From [Eubacterium] saphenum (lineage in GTDB: Bacteria; Bacillota; Clostridia; Lachnospirales; Anaerotignaceae): a stretch of DNA of 9,712 nucleotides. The stretch covers positions 1 through 9,712 of the forward strand of contig SFGI01000055.1 of NCBI GenBank assembly GCA_004557645.1. Reading direction: 5' to 3'. Positions 1 to 5,450 of the stretch are shown in pieces (within the stretch, counting starts at the first letter, position 1; each line of letters begins with the position of its first letter). The notes under the pieces are model-generated. The model was not told where the DNA came from. It searched no databases and saw only the letters and a list, made by a program, of their open reading frames with translations. Made by a program: the position numbers and the translations under genes.

Positions 1-92
1 CCGGCACCGGCGCTAACGATGTTGTTGGCGTAGCTGCTGCTCTGGCTGTTGTTGCTCTGGTTTCCGGCGCTGCCATCTCCCTGAAGAAATAA
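1..92 (+). CDS. C-terminal end of a cell-surface protein (partial)
   Basis: Reading codons from base 3 gives the last 29 residues of a protein that starts outside the window and stops with TAA at 90-92. The residues are GTGANDVV, then an Ala/Val/Leu-rich hydrophobic stretch of about 20 residues, then a short polar tail ending in LKK. This is the shape of a C-terminal membrane anchor: a Thr-Gly-Ala-Asn segment, one transmembrane helix and a positive cytoplasmic tail. I associate this kind of ending with secreted or surface proteins of Faecalibacterium and relatives. It lacks a clear LPXTG in the visible part. The function of the missing N-terminal part cannot be judged. A strong terminator follows within 40 bases. 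Confidence 0.7.
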   Translation, partial: GTGANDVVGVAAALAVVALVSGAAISLKK

Positions 93-129
93 GATAAGCC
101 ACCGCTTGCTTAATTCTCATTGAGATAAC

Positions 130-173
130 AACAAAACACCCCCCGGTTTCTCCAGCCGGGGGGCTTTGTTATT
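130..173. terminator. Bidirectional intrinsic terminator between convergent genes
   Basis: An 8-bp GC stem (CCCCCCGG at 139-146 with CCGGGGGG at 156-163) has a 9-nt loop. It is extended by AACAAA (130-135) pairing with TTTGTT (165-170), which gives a T-rich run on + and an equivalent T-rich run on -. It lies between the surface protein stop and the stop of the convergent lipoprotein gene, so it can end both transcripts. Confidence 0.85.
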
Positions 174-184
174 GCGCCGGGGGG

Positions 185-703
185 CTACACCCCTGCCGCC
201 GGGGCGTATTCGCTGATGCGAACCTCAATATTCAATTCCGGCACGGCGATGCCCGTGGGATAGCCGGTGTCCTCCGCCAGCGTGACCTCATAATGGAAAA
301 AAGTGCAGTCCGCCACCGCCCGTATGCTGCCGTTCTGCCGTGTGACCGTCAGCGGATCGGCGCCCGCCAGCACCCGCTGCACCACCGCCGCCAGCGCCTC
401 CTCGTGGATGGTATGATCCCGCAAGTCCACAACGGTATCGCCGTAGATCATTTGGCTGCCCTCCGGCCCCAGCACGAACTGCAGCCCCTGCAGCACCTCC
501 GGGTCGGTCATGGCGATGCGCAGCGTGCCGCCCGCTTTTTCCACCTCGGCGCAGCCCTCCACGCTATCGTATCGAAACGCCGCGGTGAACCGGCAGTCGG
601 CGGTCAGCCGGGCGGTTATCTCCTCCGGCGTGATGCCCGCAGGCTCCCTTCCGGCGCAGCCCACCAGCAGCAGGCACAGTATCATCGGCAAAAGCTTCCT
701 CAT
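185..703 (-). CDS. Secreted lipoprotein of unknown function
   Basis: This is a 172-residue protein. The start at 703 is chosen because a good ribosome site (AAAGGGGG) lies just upstream and because it places a classic lipoprotein signal peptide at the N-terminus: MRKLL, a hydrophobic core, and lipobox LVGC with Cys16 as the lipidated residue. The frame is open upstream to 814, but the extra 37 residues (Gly/Pro/Arg-rich) would bury the signal peptide and are unlikely to be translated. The mature part has no membrane segment and alternates short beta-like stretches, such as GTLRIAMTDP and LQFVLGPEG. It recalls LolA-like lipoproteins common in Oscillospiraceae, but I cannot name a family firmly. 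It is GC-rich like the chromosomal flank and converges on the surface-protein gene. Its 5' side faces the left edge of the mobile element, so its promoter region may lie close to, or have been altered by, the insertion. Confidence 0.75.
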   Translation of the reverse strand: MRKLLPMILCLLLVGCAGREPAGITPEEITARLTADCRFTAAFRYDSVEGCAEVEKAGGTLRIAMTDPEVLQGLQFVLGPEGSQMIYGDTVVDLRDHTIHEEALAAVVQRVLAGADPLTVTRQNGSIRAVADCTFFHYEVTLAEDTGYPTGIAVPELNIEVRISEYAPAAGV

Positions 704-773
704 GCGTTCGCCCCCTTTGCCCCATGGTATGCCGCGGCCGCCGGGGTTATTCCCGCAAAAATGCCCCCGGAGG

Positions 774-802
774 TTACACAGGTGCTCATAAGAAAGTAAT
801 CT
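774..802 (+). promoter_or_regulatory. Weak candidate promoter for a short leader transcript
   Basis: TTACAC (774-779) and TAATCT (797-802) are separated by exactly 17 nt. A transcript from here would start near 809 and meet the hairpin terminator at 849-891, giving an RNA of about 80 nt with no obvious gene. This is the only reason I see for a + strand terminator at that place. The boxes are imperfect, so this is tentative. Confidence 0.2.
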
Positions 803-848
803 GGAAAATAACAATTATGGCATCTGTCAGGCGGGGTTGGTAAACAAG

Positions 849-891
849 ATAACGGGTATTCGGTGTAAAATCCGAGTGCCCGTTATTTTTT
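849..891 (+). terminator. Intrinsic terminator with no gene upstream on this strand
   Basis: ATAACGGGTATTCGG (849-863) pairs with CCGAGTGCCCGTTAT (872-886) to give a 15-bp stem with two G-U pairs and an 8-nt loop. It is followed at once by TTTTTT (886-891). On + this is a textbook terminator; on - the T run is missing. The nearest upstream gene is on the opposite strand, so it either insulates the element from chromosomal read-through or ends a short RNA. Confidence 0.7.
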
Positions 892-932
892 GCCCTTAAC
901 TGAAAGCAATAGATTTATTCACATTTTTCGTG

Positions 933-938
933 TATAAT
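933..938 (+). promoter_or_regulatory. Probable -10 box for the sigma-like gene
   Basis: A perfect TATAAT lies in an AT-rich region 141 bases before the ATG at 1079 and after the orphan terminator. No good -35 box is seen at 16-18 nt upstream (TAGATT at 910-915 is poor), so the promoter may be weak or need an activator. A second AT-rich candidate (TATATA at 1036-1041) also lacks a -35 at the right distance. Confidence 0.4.
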
Positions 939-969
939 TAACTCATATCTTTTCTATCCTTTCCATTCC

Positions 970-990
970 GAGATTTTTTCAAAAAATCTC
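970..990. repeat. Perfect 21-bp palindrome upstream of the sigma-like gene
   Basis: GAGATTTTTT (970-979) and AAAAAATCTC (981-990) are exact reverse complements around one central C. A further AAAAAATTTT follows. The one-base centre makes it a poor RNA hairpin but a good symmetric protein-binding site. It could be an operator for the element's own regulator or a recombinase-binding site near the left end; the sequence does not decide this. Confidence 0.4.
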
Positions 991-1078
991 AAAAAATTTT
1001 GGAAACATTGGAACAATTCAGCCTTTCTCATGCCATATATAGTAGAGGGCTATTTCAAAACGATTGGAGGTGACGCTT

Positions 1079-2011
1079 ATGGAGAAGCAGAAAAGCCCGA
1101 AAGGTTTCATTGTGGTATTACCCGGTGAGATCATCGAAATACCGCAGGACAGCGACAAATCATGGCTGACCCTGTTTTACAGCTTGCCGAGGGAGCTTGC
1201 AGAAAAATGGAAGCCCGCCTACGACCTACCCCGCTGCCCTTATGAGGTGCTACGGACAGACAAGTATGACCACATCGTATGTGACGATATGTTCAAGCTG
1301 CTTGTGTGGGACTGCTACGCATGGAGCGCATGGCAGTTTTTCCAAGTGAGAGACCGCAAGGGCAATTATCGAGACATCCCCGGTGCATGGACGCAGTATG
1401 CCGGATATTTCCCTTTGTGGCGTTTGTCGTACAGCATTATCCCCTACATCCGAATGAAGTTTGAGCAGAACGGACTTGGTTTTCAAAACCTTTACAACAT
1501 CCCGCAAGGCGTGGAAGTACCATGGCTGACCTATCAGCAGTTTAGCAATTTGATCGGCAATGTCACCGACATGGTAGTTGCAGAACAGGAATGGCAGCCC
1601 GTGATTGATGCGATATGGGAAAATCGCACCGTGGAAGATTACGAAACCACAAGCAGCACCGTCAAAACTGATTTCATGCGGAAGTGGCATCATAACCGCT
1701 CTGGCAAACCGATCTCTCTGGATGAAATGATGGAGAGCGAGGACGGGGACATTTTCGATGTAGCAGACCCCCGCAGCGATTTTGAGAACTCGGTCATTTC
1801 CGAAATGCAGATTGCTTCCTTTGCGGAAAGCACCATCACAGAGAAAGACCGAGAAATATTGAAGCTGCGCATGGAGGGCTACACCGAACAGGAAATTGCA
1901 GACAAGGTTGGCTACAAGACCGCCAGCGCAGTCCATAAGCGGATTGCCAAGATCGCAGACGCTTATGAGGATTTCGTGACAGCGGAATATCAGAAGCATT
2001 TGGACAAGTAA
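1079..2011 (+). CDS. Sigma-70 region 4-like DNA-binding protein of the mobile element
   Basis: This 310-residue protein starts at the ATG at 1079 because GGAGG (1066-1070) lies 8 nt before it; a TTG five codons upstream overlaps that ribosome site. Residues 1-245 are rich in Trp and Tyr (for example WDCYAWSAWQFF) and match no domain I can name. The last ~60 residues are a clear sigma region 4-like segment: ITEKDREILKLRMEGYTEQE and then a helix-turn-helix at about 269-292 (EIADKVGYKTASAVHKRIAK). Proteins of this type sit at the left end of many Clostridia IMEs and are usually annotated as sigma-70 family factors. No region 2 core-binding motif is apparent, so it may act as a transcriptional activator rather than a full sigma factor. 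It probably controls the downstream element genes. A terminator follows the stop. Confidence 0.75.
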   Translation: MEKQKSPKGFIVVLPGEIIEIPQDSDKSWLTLFYSLPRELAEKWKPAYDLPRCPYEVLRTDKYDHIVCDDMFKLLVWDCYAWSAWQFFQVRDRKGNYRDIPGAWTQYAGYFPLWRLSYSIIPYIRMKFEQNGLGFQNLYNIPQGVEVPWLTYQQFSNLIGNVTDMVVAEQEWQPVIDAIWENRTVEDYETTSSTVKTDFMRKWHHNRSGKPISLDEMMESEDGDIFDVADPRSDFENSVISEMQIASFAESTITEKDREILKLRMEGYTEQEIADKVGYKTASAVHKRIAKIADAYEDFVTAEYQKHLDK

Positions 2012-2025
2012 ACAGGCGCAGAAGC

Positions 2026-2059
2026 GCAGCAGTTACCGAAAAGGTGACTGCTGCTTTTT
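2026..2059 (+). terminator. Intrinsic terminator after the sigma-like gene
   Basis: GCAGCAGTTACC (2026-2037) pairs with GGTGACTGCTGC (2043-2054) in a 12-bp stem with one G-U pair and a GAAAA loop, followed by TTTTT. It starts 15 nt after the stop and ends only 21 nt before the next ATG, so read-through would be needed to reach the HTH gene unless that gene has its own promoter. No such promoter is evident, so partial termination is likely. Confidence 0.8.
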
Positions 2060-2080
2060 CATGCGGGAAAGGAGAATTTT

Positions 2081-2281
2081 ATGAGCAGAGAGCCGTTTGA
2101 AACCATGCCCGATGTGATGGACGCAAAGCAGCTTGCAGAGGCATTGCAGATTTCCAAAGCGGGCGCGTACAACCTTTTGAATAGCCCGGATTTTCCAACT
2201 TTGCGGATCGGCGGGCGTAAATTGGTGATGAAAAATGAGCTTGTGGAATGGCTGAAAAGCCGTACAAACAGGAAAGTGTGA
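2081..2281 (+). CDS. Small excisionase-like helix-turn-helix protein
   Basis: This 66-residue protein has ribosome site AAAGGAG ahead of the ATG. Residues 12-60 form a MerR/excisionase-type winged helix: a first helix (VMDAKQLAEAL), a recognition helix (ISKAGAYNLLNS), then the wing strand LRIGGRKLVMKNELVEWLKS. The pattern 'LR-IGGRK-LV-K-E-L-WL' is typical of the HTH_17 excisionase family. In elements of this class such a protein may act as a recombination directionality factor or as a repressor of the transfer genes. Its place behind the sigma-like gene and far from the large recombinase suits a regulator. There is nothing odd about its length for the family. Confidence 0.85.
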   Translation: MSREPFETMPDVMDAKQLAEALQISKAGAYNLLNSPDFPTLRIGGRKLVMKNELVEWLKSRTNRKV

Positions 2282-2345
2282 AAACGCAGTCAAGAGCCGG
2301 AAAAGTAGCAAATCAGCCGATAGAGTGAGTCAGGACATACTCCGC

Positions 2346-2414
2346 ATGGTTTGGGGTGTTTCTATCAAAAAATCGTACCACTTTTCCAATTCAAGAGCGG
2401 ATAAAAATTTGTAA
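2346..2414 (+). CDS. Possible 22-residue small ORF
   Basis: ATG at 2346 to TAA at 2412-2414 encodes MVWGVSIKKSYHFSNSRADKNL in the 148-nt gap between the HTH gene and the 95-aa gene. Upstream AGGA (about 10 nt from the ATG) is a weak ribosome site. It has no recognisable domain and could be a chance frame or the remnant of a larger coding region. Confidence 0.15.
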   Translation: MVWGVSIKKSYHFSNSRADKNL

Positions 2415-2429
2415 AAAACGGGAGGTTTT

Positions 2430-2717
2430 ATGAAAACAGGACTTACCAAGAAGCAAAAGACCACAGCCATATATTTTGACGAGGATAGCCGCATGATAGA
2501 GGTGCAGACCCATAATACCGACCTTAAAAAGCGGATGTCGGCATTTGCAGCGAAGTACCCGGAGTGTTGCCACCAGATTGACGATAATGAACAAGGCGGG
2601 CTGACCTTTGAGATTGAAAAAGGCAGATTGAGCTTCCGGCTGACTGCGCCATACAGCGAGGAACGGAAACGGGCAGCGAGTGAGTGGGCAAAGCAGAACG
2701 GGATTGCTACGCTGTAA
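2430..2717 (+). CDS. Conserved 95-residue mobile-element protein, function unknown
   Basis: The ATG is preceded by GGGAGG (2421-2426) at good spacing. The protein is soluble, with no signal peptide or membrane helix. It opens with a basic stretch (MKTGLTKKQKTT). An alternating beta-like segment follows (AIYFDEDSRMIEVQTHN), then a helix containing a CC pair (YPECCHQIDD), then FEIEKGRLSFRLTAPYSEER and a basic helical end. I know closely similar small proteins from Clostridia and Tn4451-related or MobA elements, where they carry no reliable function. It lies in the backbone between the HTH regulator and the small recombinase. I assign no function. Confidence 0.75.
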   Translation: MKTGLTKKQKTTAIYFDEDSRMIEVQTHNTDLKKRMSAFAAKYPECCHQIDDNEQGGLTFEIEKGRLSFRLTAPYSEERKRAASEWAKQNGIATL

Positions 2718-2740
2718 AATATAAGACAACGAAGGAGTGA

Positions 2741-2781
2741 ATGCCTATGAGAAAATAATGAACAGGAGGATTTTAATTTGA
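2741..2781 (+). promoter_or_regulatory. Two overlapping mini-ORFs leading into the recombinase start
   Basis: A good AAGGAG (2732-2737) precedes ATGCCTATGAGAAAATAA (2741-2758, MPMRK). Its stop overlaps ATG at 2758, which opens MNRRILI and stops at TGA 2779-2781. That TGA overlaps the TTG start of the recombinase at 2778. The ribosome site of the recombinase (AGGAGG, 2764-2769) lies inside the second mini-ORF. The chain of overlapping stops and starts is the layout of translational coupling. Confidence 0.35.
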
Positions 2782-3378
2782 GTGTATATGGGTATATCCG
2801 TGTGAGCAGCAAGGATCAGAAAGAGGATCGACAGCAGATTGCCTTGAAAGAGGTCGGCGTTGAACTGCAAAATATCTATGTGGATAAGCAGTCCGGCAAA
2901 GATTTCAACCGTCCGCAGTACAAGAAGATGCTGCGGAAATTGAAAAAAGACGATCTGCTCTACATCAAGAGCATTGACCGTCTTGGGCGTAACTATGAGG
3001 AAATTTTACAGCAATGGCGGATTCTCACGAAAGAAAAGGGCGTTGACATTGTGGTGTTGGATATGCCGCTGTTGGACACCCGCCGGGGCAAAGATTTGAT
3101 GGGTACATTCCTCTCCGATATTGTGTTGCAAGTGCTGTCCTTTGTGGCAGAAAACGAGCGTACAAATATCAAACAACGCCAAGGCCGAGGGGATTGCCGC
3201 TGCCAAAGCGCAAGGAATCAAGTTCGGCAGACCGCCCCTACCCTTGCCGGACAATTTCTATGAAGTACACAAAGCATGGCGCAGTAAGAAAATAACCTTG
3301 AAACAAGCAGCGGAAGCCTGCAATATGCCGGTCGGCACATTCTATGGAAAGGCAAGAAAATTTGAAAATGTGGCTTAA
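2778..3378 (+). pseudogene. Small serine recombinase (resolvase/invertase family), frameshifted
   Basis: Translation begins at TTG 2778, 8 nt after AGGAGG. The N-terminal catalytic domain is intact: YGYIRVSS with nucleophile Ser10, DRLGR at 67-71, and the start of the long E helix (AENERTNIKQRQ, 124-135). At 3181-3182 one extra A shifts the frame, so the product ends at 3263 after 161 residues with an unrelated tail. The +1 frame then carries the expected rest to TAA 3376-3378: AEGIAAAKAQGIKFGRP, and a Hin-like helix-turn-helix (KITLKQAAEACNMPVGTFYG). Removing the A restores a 199-residue protein, the normal length for Hin, Gin or Tn3-type resolvases. The truncated product keeps catalysis and dimer residues but lacks the DNA-binding domain, so it should be inactive. 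It could also be a sequencing error; no known programmed frameshift signal is visible. It lies directly upstream of a candidate invertible promoter, its likely substrate. Confidence 0.85.
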
Positions 3379-3395
3379 ACAAATCATGCCCTAAA

Positions 3396-3419
3396 TTTGC
3401 AAAGGTGTACTTTTGCAAA
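3396..3419 (+). repeat. Candidate recombination site A: dyad with GT centre
   Basis: Half-sites TTTGCAAAGGT (3396-3406) and ACTTTTGCAAA (3409-3419) are inverted copies differing at one base, around a 2-bp GT centre. Two 11-bp halves around a 2-bp core is the geometry of serine recombinase crossover sites such as hix or res site I. It begins 17 nt after the restored stop of the small recombinase. The last 15 bases (3405-3419) recur as an exact reverse complement at 3522-3536. A regulator operator is the alternative. Confidence 0.5.
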
Positions 3420-3465
3420 ACGCAGAAAAGTTACAATTACTGTCGAAGATATTCAACTCAACACC

Positions 3466-3494
3466 TTGAAAAATGGTGCATTTCGTAGTATAAT
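3466..3494 (+). promoter_or_regulatory. Strong sigma-A promoter of the cargo operon, between inverted repeats
   Basis: TTGAAA (3466-3471), a 17-nt spacer and a perfect TATAAT (3489-3494) form the best housekeeping promoter in the window. Transcription should start near 3501, giving a leader of about 60 nt before the SPFH gene. The promoter lies wholly inside the pair of 15-bp inverted repeats, and the right repeat falls in the leader. In the present orientation it drives the cargo; inverted, it would point into the small recombinase. Confidence 0.8.
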
Positions 3495-3521
3495 ATTAAT
3501 AAATGTAATTTAATGCCTGAA

Positions 3522-3545
3522 TTTGCAAAAGTACACAATAAAAAA
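3522..3545 (-). repeat. Candidate recombination site B: inverted copy of site A
   Basis: TTTGCAAAAGTACAC (3522-3536) is the exact reverse complement of 3405-3419. The central dinucleotide on + is AC where site A has GT, so the two sites are in opposite orientation, the arrangement that leads to inversion and not deletion. The second half (3535-3545) is degenerate and A-rich. Read directly, 3516-3536 also resembles 3390-3410 at 17 of 21 positions, because the core itself is a dyad. Confidence 0.5.
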
Positions 3546-3562
3546 TCGAAGGAGGCGGAGTC

Positions 3563-4738
3563 ATGGCAAATATTGCCGACATCATCAAATATGAAGGCGA
3601 CAATAGCACCTTCATATGGAAGCATCCTTGCGAAGATTTTAATACAACCACACAGTTGATTGTGCATGAATCGCAGGAAGCCATCTTCTTTCTGAACGGA
3701 CAGGCACTTGATTTGTTCGGCCCAGGCAGACATACGCTGGAAACGCAGAACATTCCTCTGCTGCGGCGTATCATCAATATTCCCACCGGTGGCGAATCGT
3801 CATTCCATTGTGAGGTTTATTTCATCAATAAAACTGAACAAATGGCAATTCGTTGGGGGACAGACAGTAAGGTGCAATATGTAGAGCCTACTTACAAGTT
3901 CCCTATTTCTATTGGTGCCAGCGGTGAGATGGCGCTCTCCGTTAACGATTCCAGAAAACTTCTTGTGAAACTGGTTGGTACGGAGCGTGTTCTTGATCGG
4001 CAGCAGCTGACCACCTACTTCCGCAGCATTTTGATGACAAAGGTAAAGACTTACATGGCACAGACCATGCGAGCCAATGCCATTAACATCTTTGAAATTG
4101 ACGAAAGCCTGGAAACTTTCTCTGCAGATATTAAGGAACGCTTGATTCCCGATTTTTTGGACTACGGCGTAGATTTAAAACGTTTCTACGTTACCACCAT
4201 TGTCAAACCGGACGGCGATCCACAGTATGAAAAATTCAAGGAACTACATTTCCGTCAGTATGCTGACATTGCAGAAGCAAAACTCCGTCAGCAGACCGAT
4301 GTGATTCATGCACAGACCGAAGCGCAAAAGGTTGTCATTGACTCACAAGCTCAGGCTACTAAGCGTATGCAGGAAGGCTACACCTATCAGCAGGAGCGTG
4401 GCTTTGATGTGGCACAGGACGCAGCTCGTAATGAAGCTGCCGGACAGTTCTCCAACATGGGAATTGGTCTTGGAATGATGGCAGGCGTTGGCGGTACTGT
4501 AGGCGGTATGGTCGGCGGTGTTGTTTCTGATGCCTTTGCAGGTATGGGTGCTGTTCAGCCTCAAACTGCTGCAAATAAATTCTGTGATCAGTGCGGCGCA
4601 GAACTGACTCCGGGAGCTGCTTTCTGCGACGAATGTGGCGCACCGCAAGCACCGTCTGACACTTGCGTAAAATGCGGTTTTAAGTTCATTAAGCCCGGTA
4701 AATTTTGTCCGAAGTGTGGAACGAAAAGGGAGGGCTGA
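3563..4738 (+). CDS. SPFH-domain protein with two zinc ribbons (YdjI-like)
   Basis: This 391-residue protein starts 7 nt after AAGGAGG. Residues 1-230 look like the SPFH/virion-core-like domain of the Bacillus YdjI family (for example QLIVHESQEAIFFLNGQALD, FGPGRHTLET near the start, and FGPG-type turns). Residues 231-295 are a charged Gln/Ala-rich helix (AEAKLRQQTDVIHAQTEAQK), as in other stomatin-type proteins. A Gly/Met-rich stretch (296-330) that could touch a membrane follows. The C-terminus has two Cys4 zinc ribbons: C341, C344, C355, C358 and C368, C371, C382, C385. No signal peptide or clear membrane helix is present. In B. subtilis, YdjI belongs to a membrane-stress operon with zinc-ribbon partner YdjG, and the neighbours here match that theme. 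It probably forms an assembly on the inner membrane face. It is first in the cargo operon and its stop overlaps the next start (ATGA). Confidence 0.85.
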   Translation: MANIADIIKYEGDNSTFIWKHPCEDFNTTTQLIVHESQEAIFFLNGQALDLFGPGRHTLETQNIPLLRRIINIPTGGESSFHCEVYFINKTEQMAIRWGTDSKVQYVEPTYKFPISIGASGEMALSVNDSRKLLVKLVGTERVLDRQQLTTYFRSILMTKVKTYMAQTMRANAINIFEIDESLETFSADIKERLIPDFLDYGVDLKRFYVTTIVKPDGDPQYEKFKELHFRQYADIAEAKLRQQTDVIHAQTEAQKVVIDSQAQATKRMQEGYTYQQERGFDVAQDAARNEAAGQFSNMGIGLGMMAGVGGTVGGMVGGVVSDAFAGMGAVQPQTAANKFCDQCGAELTPGAAFCDECGAPQAPSDTCVKCGFKFIKPGKFCPKCGTKREG

Positions 4739-4740
4739 TG

Positions 4741-5406
4741 ATGAAAAAGAATAGCACAAAAGGATATGTAATCCTTGGAATTCTGTTCGTACTGATTAGC
4801 ATCATTGCTTTTGCTGTACCAACAGTGAAAACAGCAACATTCTGGATTGCCTATGTATTCACCGCTGCGGCGTTTGTGGCGCAGATCATCATTTGGAATA
4901 AAGCTCTTGGCAAGGAAACTCTAAAAAGCAAGTTCCTTGGTTTCCCGATCGTACACATCGGCATTGTATATGCAATCATTCAGACGGTTGCATTTGCTGT
5001 GTTCCTGCTTGTGCCGACGCTTCCTGTGTGGAGCGCAATCGTAGTGTGCTCTGTCATCGCCGGCATTTCTGCGGTGTGCATGATCTCTGCAGATGCTGGA
5101 CGTGATGAAATAGAGCGTGTGGAAGCAAAGGTACAGAAAAAGGTTTTCTATATCCGGGAACTGCAAGCTGATATTGAATTGTTGGCAGATAGCGAAACCA
5201 ACGCCGATGTAAAAACGGCACTCACACAGCTCGCTGAAAAAATCCGTTTTTCCGATCCTATGAGCAACGAACAGTTGGCGGATTTGGAAAACAAAATCTC
5301 CATCAAGGCTGCGGAATTAAAAACCACTACAAGTAAGTTGGAGATCATAACCGAACTCAATTCGCTTTTGGATGAGCGAAATAAAAAATGTAAGTTCTTA
5401 AAATGA
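4741..5406 (+). CDS. Four-helix membrane protein with cytoplasmic coiled-coil tail
   Basis: Two adjacent ATGs (4738, 4741) follow GGGAGGG (4728-4734). The second has better spacing (about 7 nt) and is used, giving 221 residues; the first would add one Met. The TGA of the SPFH gene overlaps the first ATG, so translation is coupled. Four hydrophobic segments lie at about 8-27, 32-52, 69-93 and 97-116. Residues 120-221 are charged and heptad-like (EIERVEAKVQKKVFYIRELQ and onward), predicted as a cytoplasmic helical tail. I do not recognise a named family. As the only clear membrane protein of the operon, it is a good candidate anchor for the SPFH protein. The TTG-initiated frame from 4705 runs inside the SPFH zinc-ribbon codons and is not a likely start. 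Confidence 0.8.
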   Translation: MKKNSTKGYVILGILFVLISIIAFAVPTVKTATFWIAYVFTAAAFVAQIIIWNKALGKETLKSKFLGFPIVHIGIVYAIIQTVAFAVFLLVPTLPVWSAIVVCSVIAGISAVCMISADAGRDEIERVEAKVQKKVFYIRELQADIELLADSETNADVKTALTQLAEKIRFSDPMSNEQLADLENKISIKAAELKTTTSKLEIITELNSLLDERNKKCKFLK

Positions 5407-5450
5407 TACTCTCGCTAATTTGAGAAGTTAATCATGAAACGGAGGATCTT

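Noticed and set aside
293..799. Long + strand frame opposite the lipoprotein gene
   Set aside because: It is the antisense shadow of a GC-rich gene; its His/Arg/Gln-rich translation resembles no protein and it has no ribosome site.
704..814. N-terminal extension of the lipoprotein frame up to 814 on -
   Set aside because: The strong ribosome site and the signal peptide both point to the start at 703; the extension is Gly/Pro/Arg-rich and would bury the lipobox.
1250..1999. 249-codon - strand frame inside the sigma-like gene
   Set aside because: It lies fully antisense to a gene with clear domain and start signals; no ribosome site or motif supports it.
2330..2812. 160-codon - strand frame across 2330-2812
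   Set aside because: It overlaps the 95-aa gene and the start of the recombinase, both well supported; no start signals are seen on -.
3170..3190. Programmed frameshift in the recombinase gene
   Set aside because: No slippery run, stop codon in the right place or stimulatory hairpin is visible; a simple insertion explains the data better.
3390..3536. Direct repeats that could be attL and attR of a 126-bp excision
   Set aside because: The direct match (17 of 21) is weaker than the perfect 15-bp inverted match, the central dinucleotides differ (GT against AC), and excising only a promoter makes little sense.
4343..4759. 138-codon - strand frame opposite the SPFH C-terminus
   Set aside because: It is antisense to the zinc-ribbon region, whose cysteine spacing proves the + frame.
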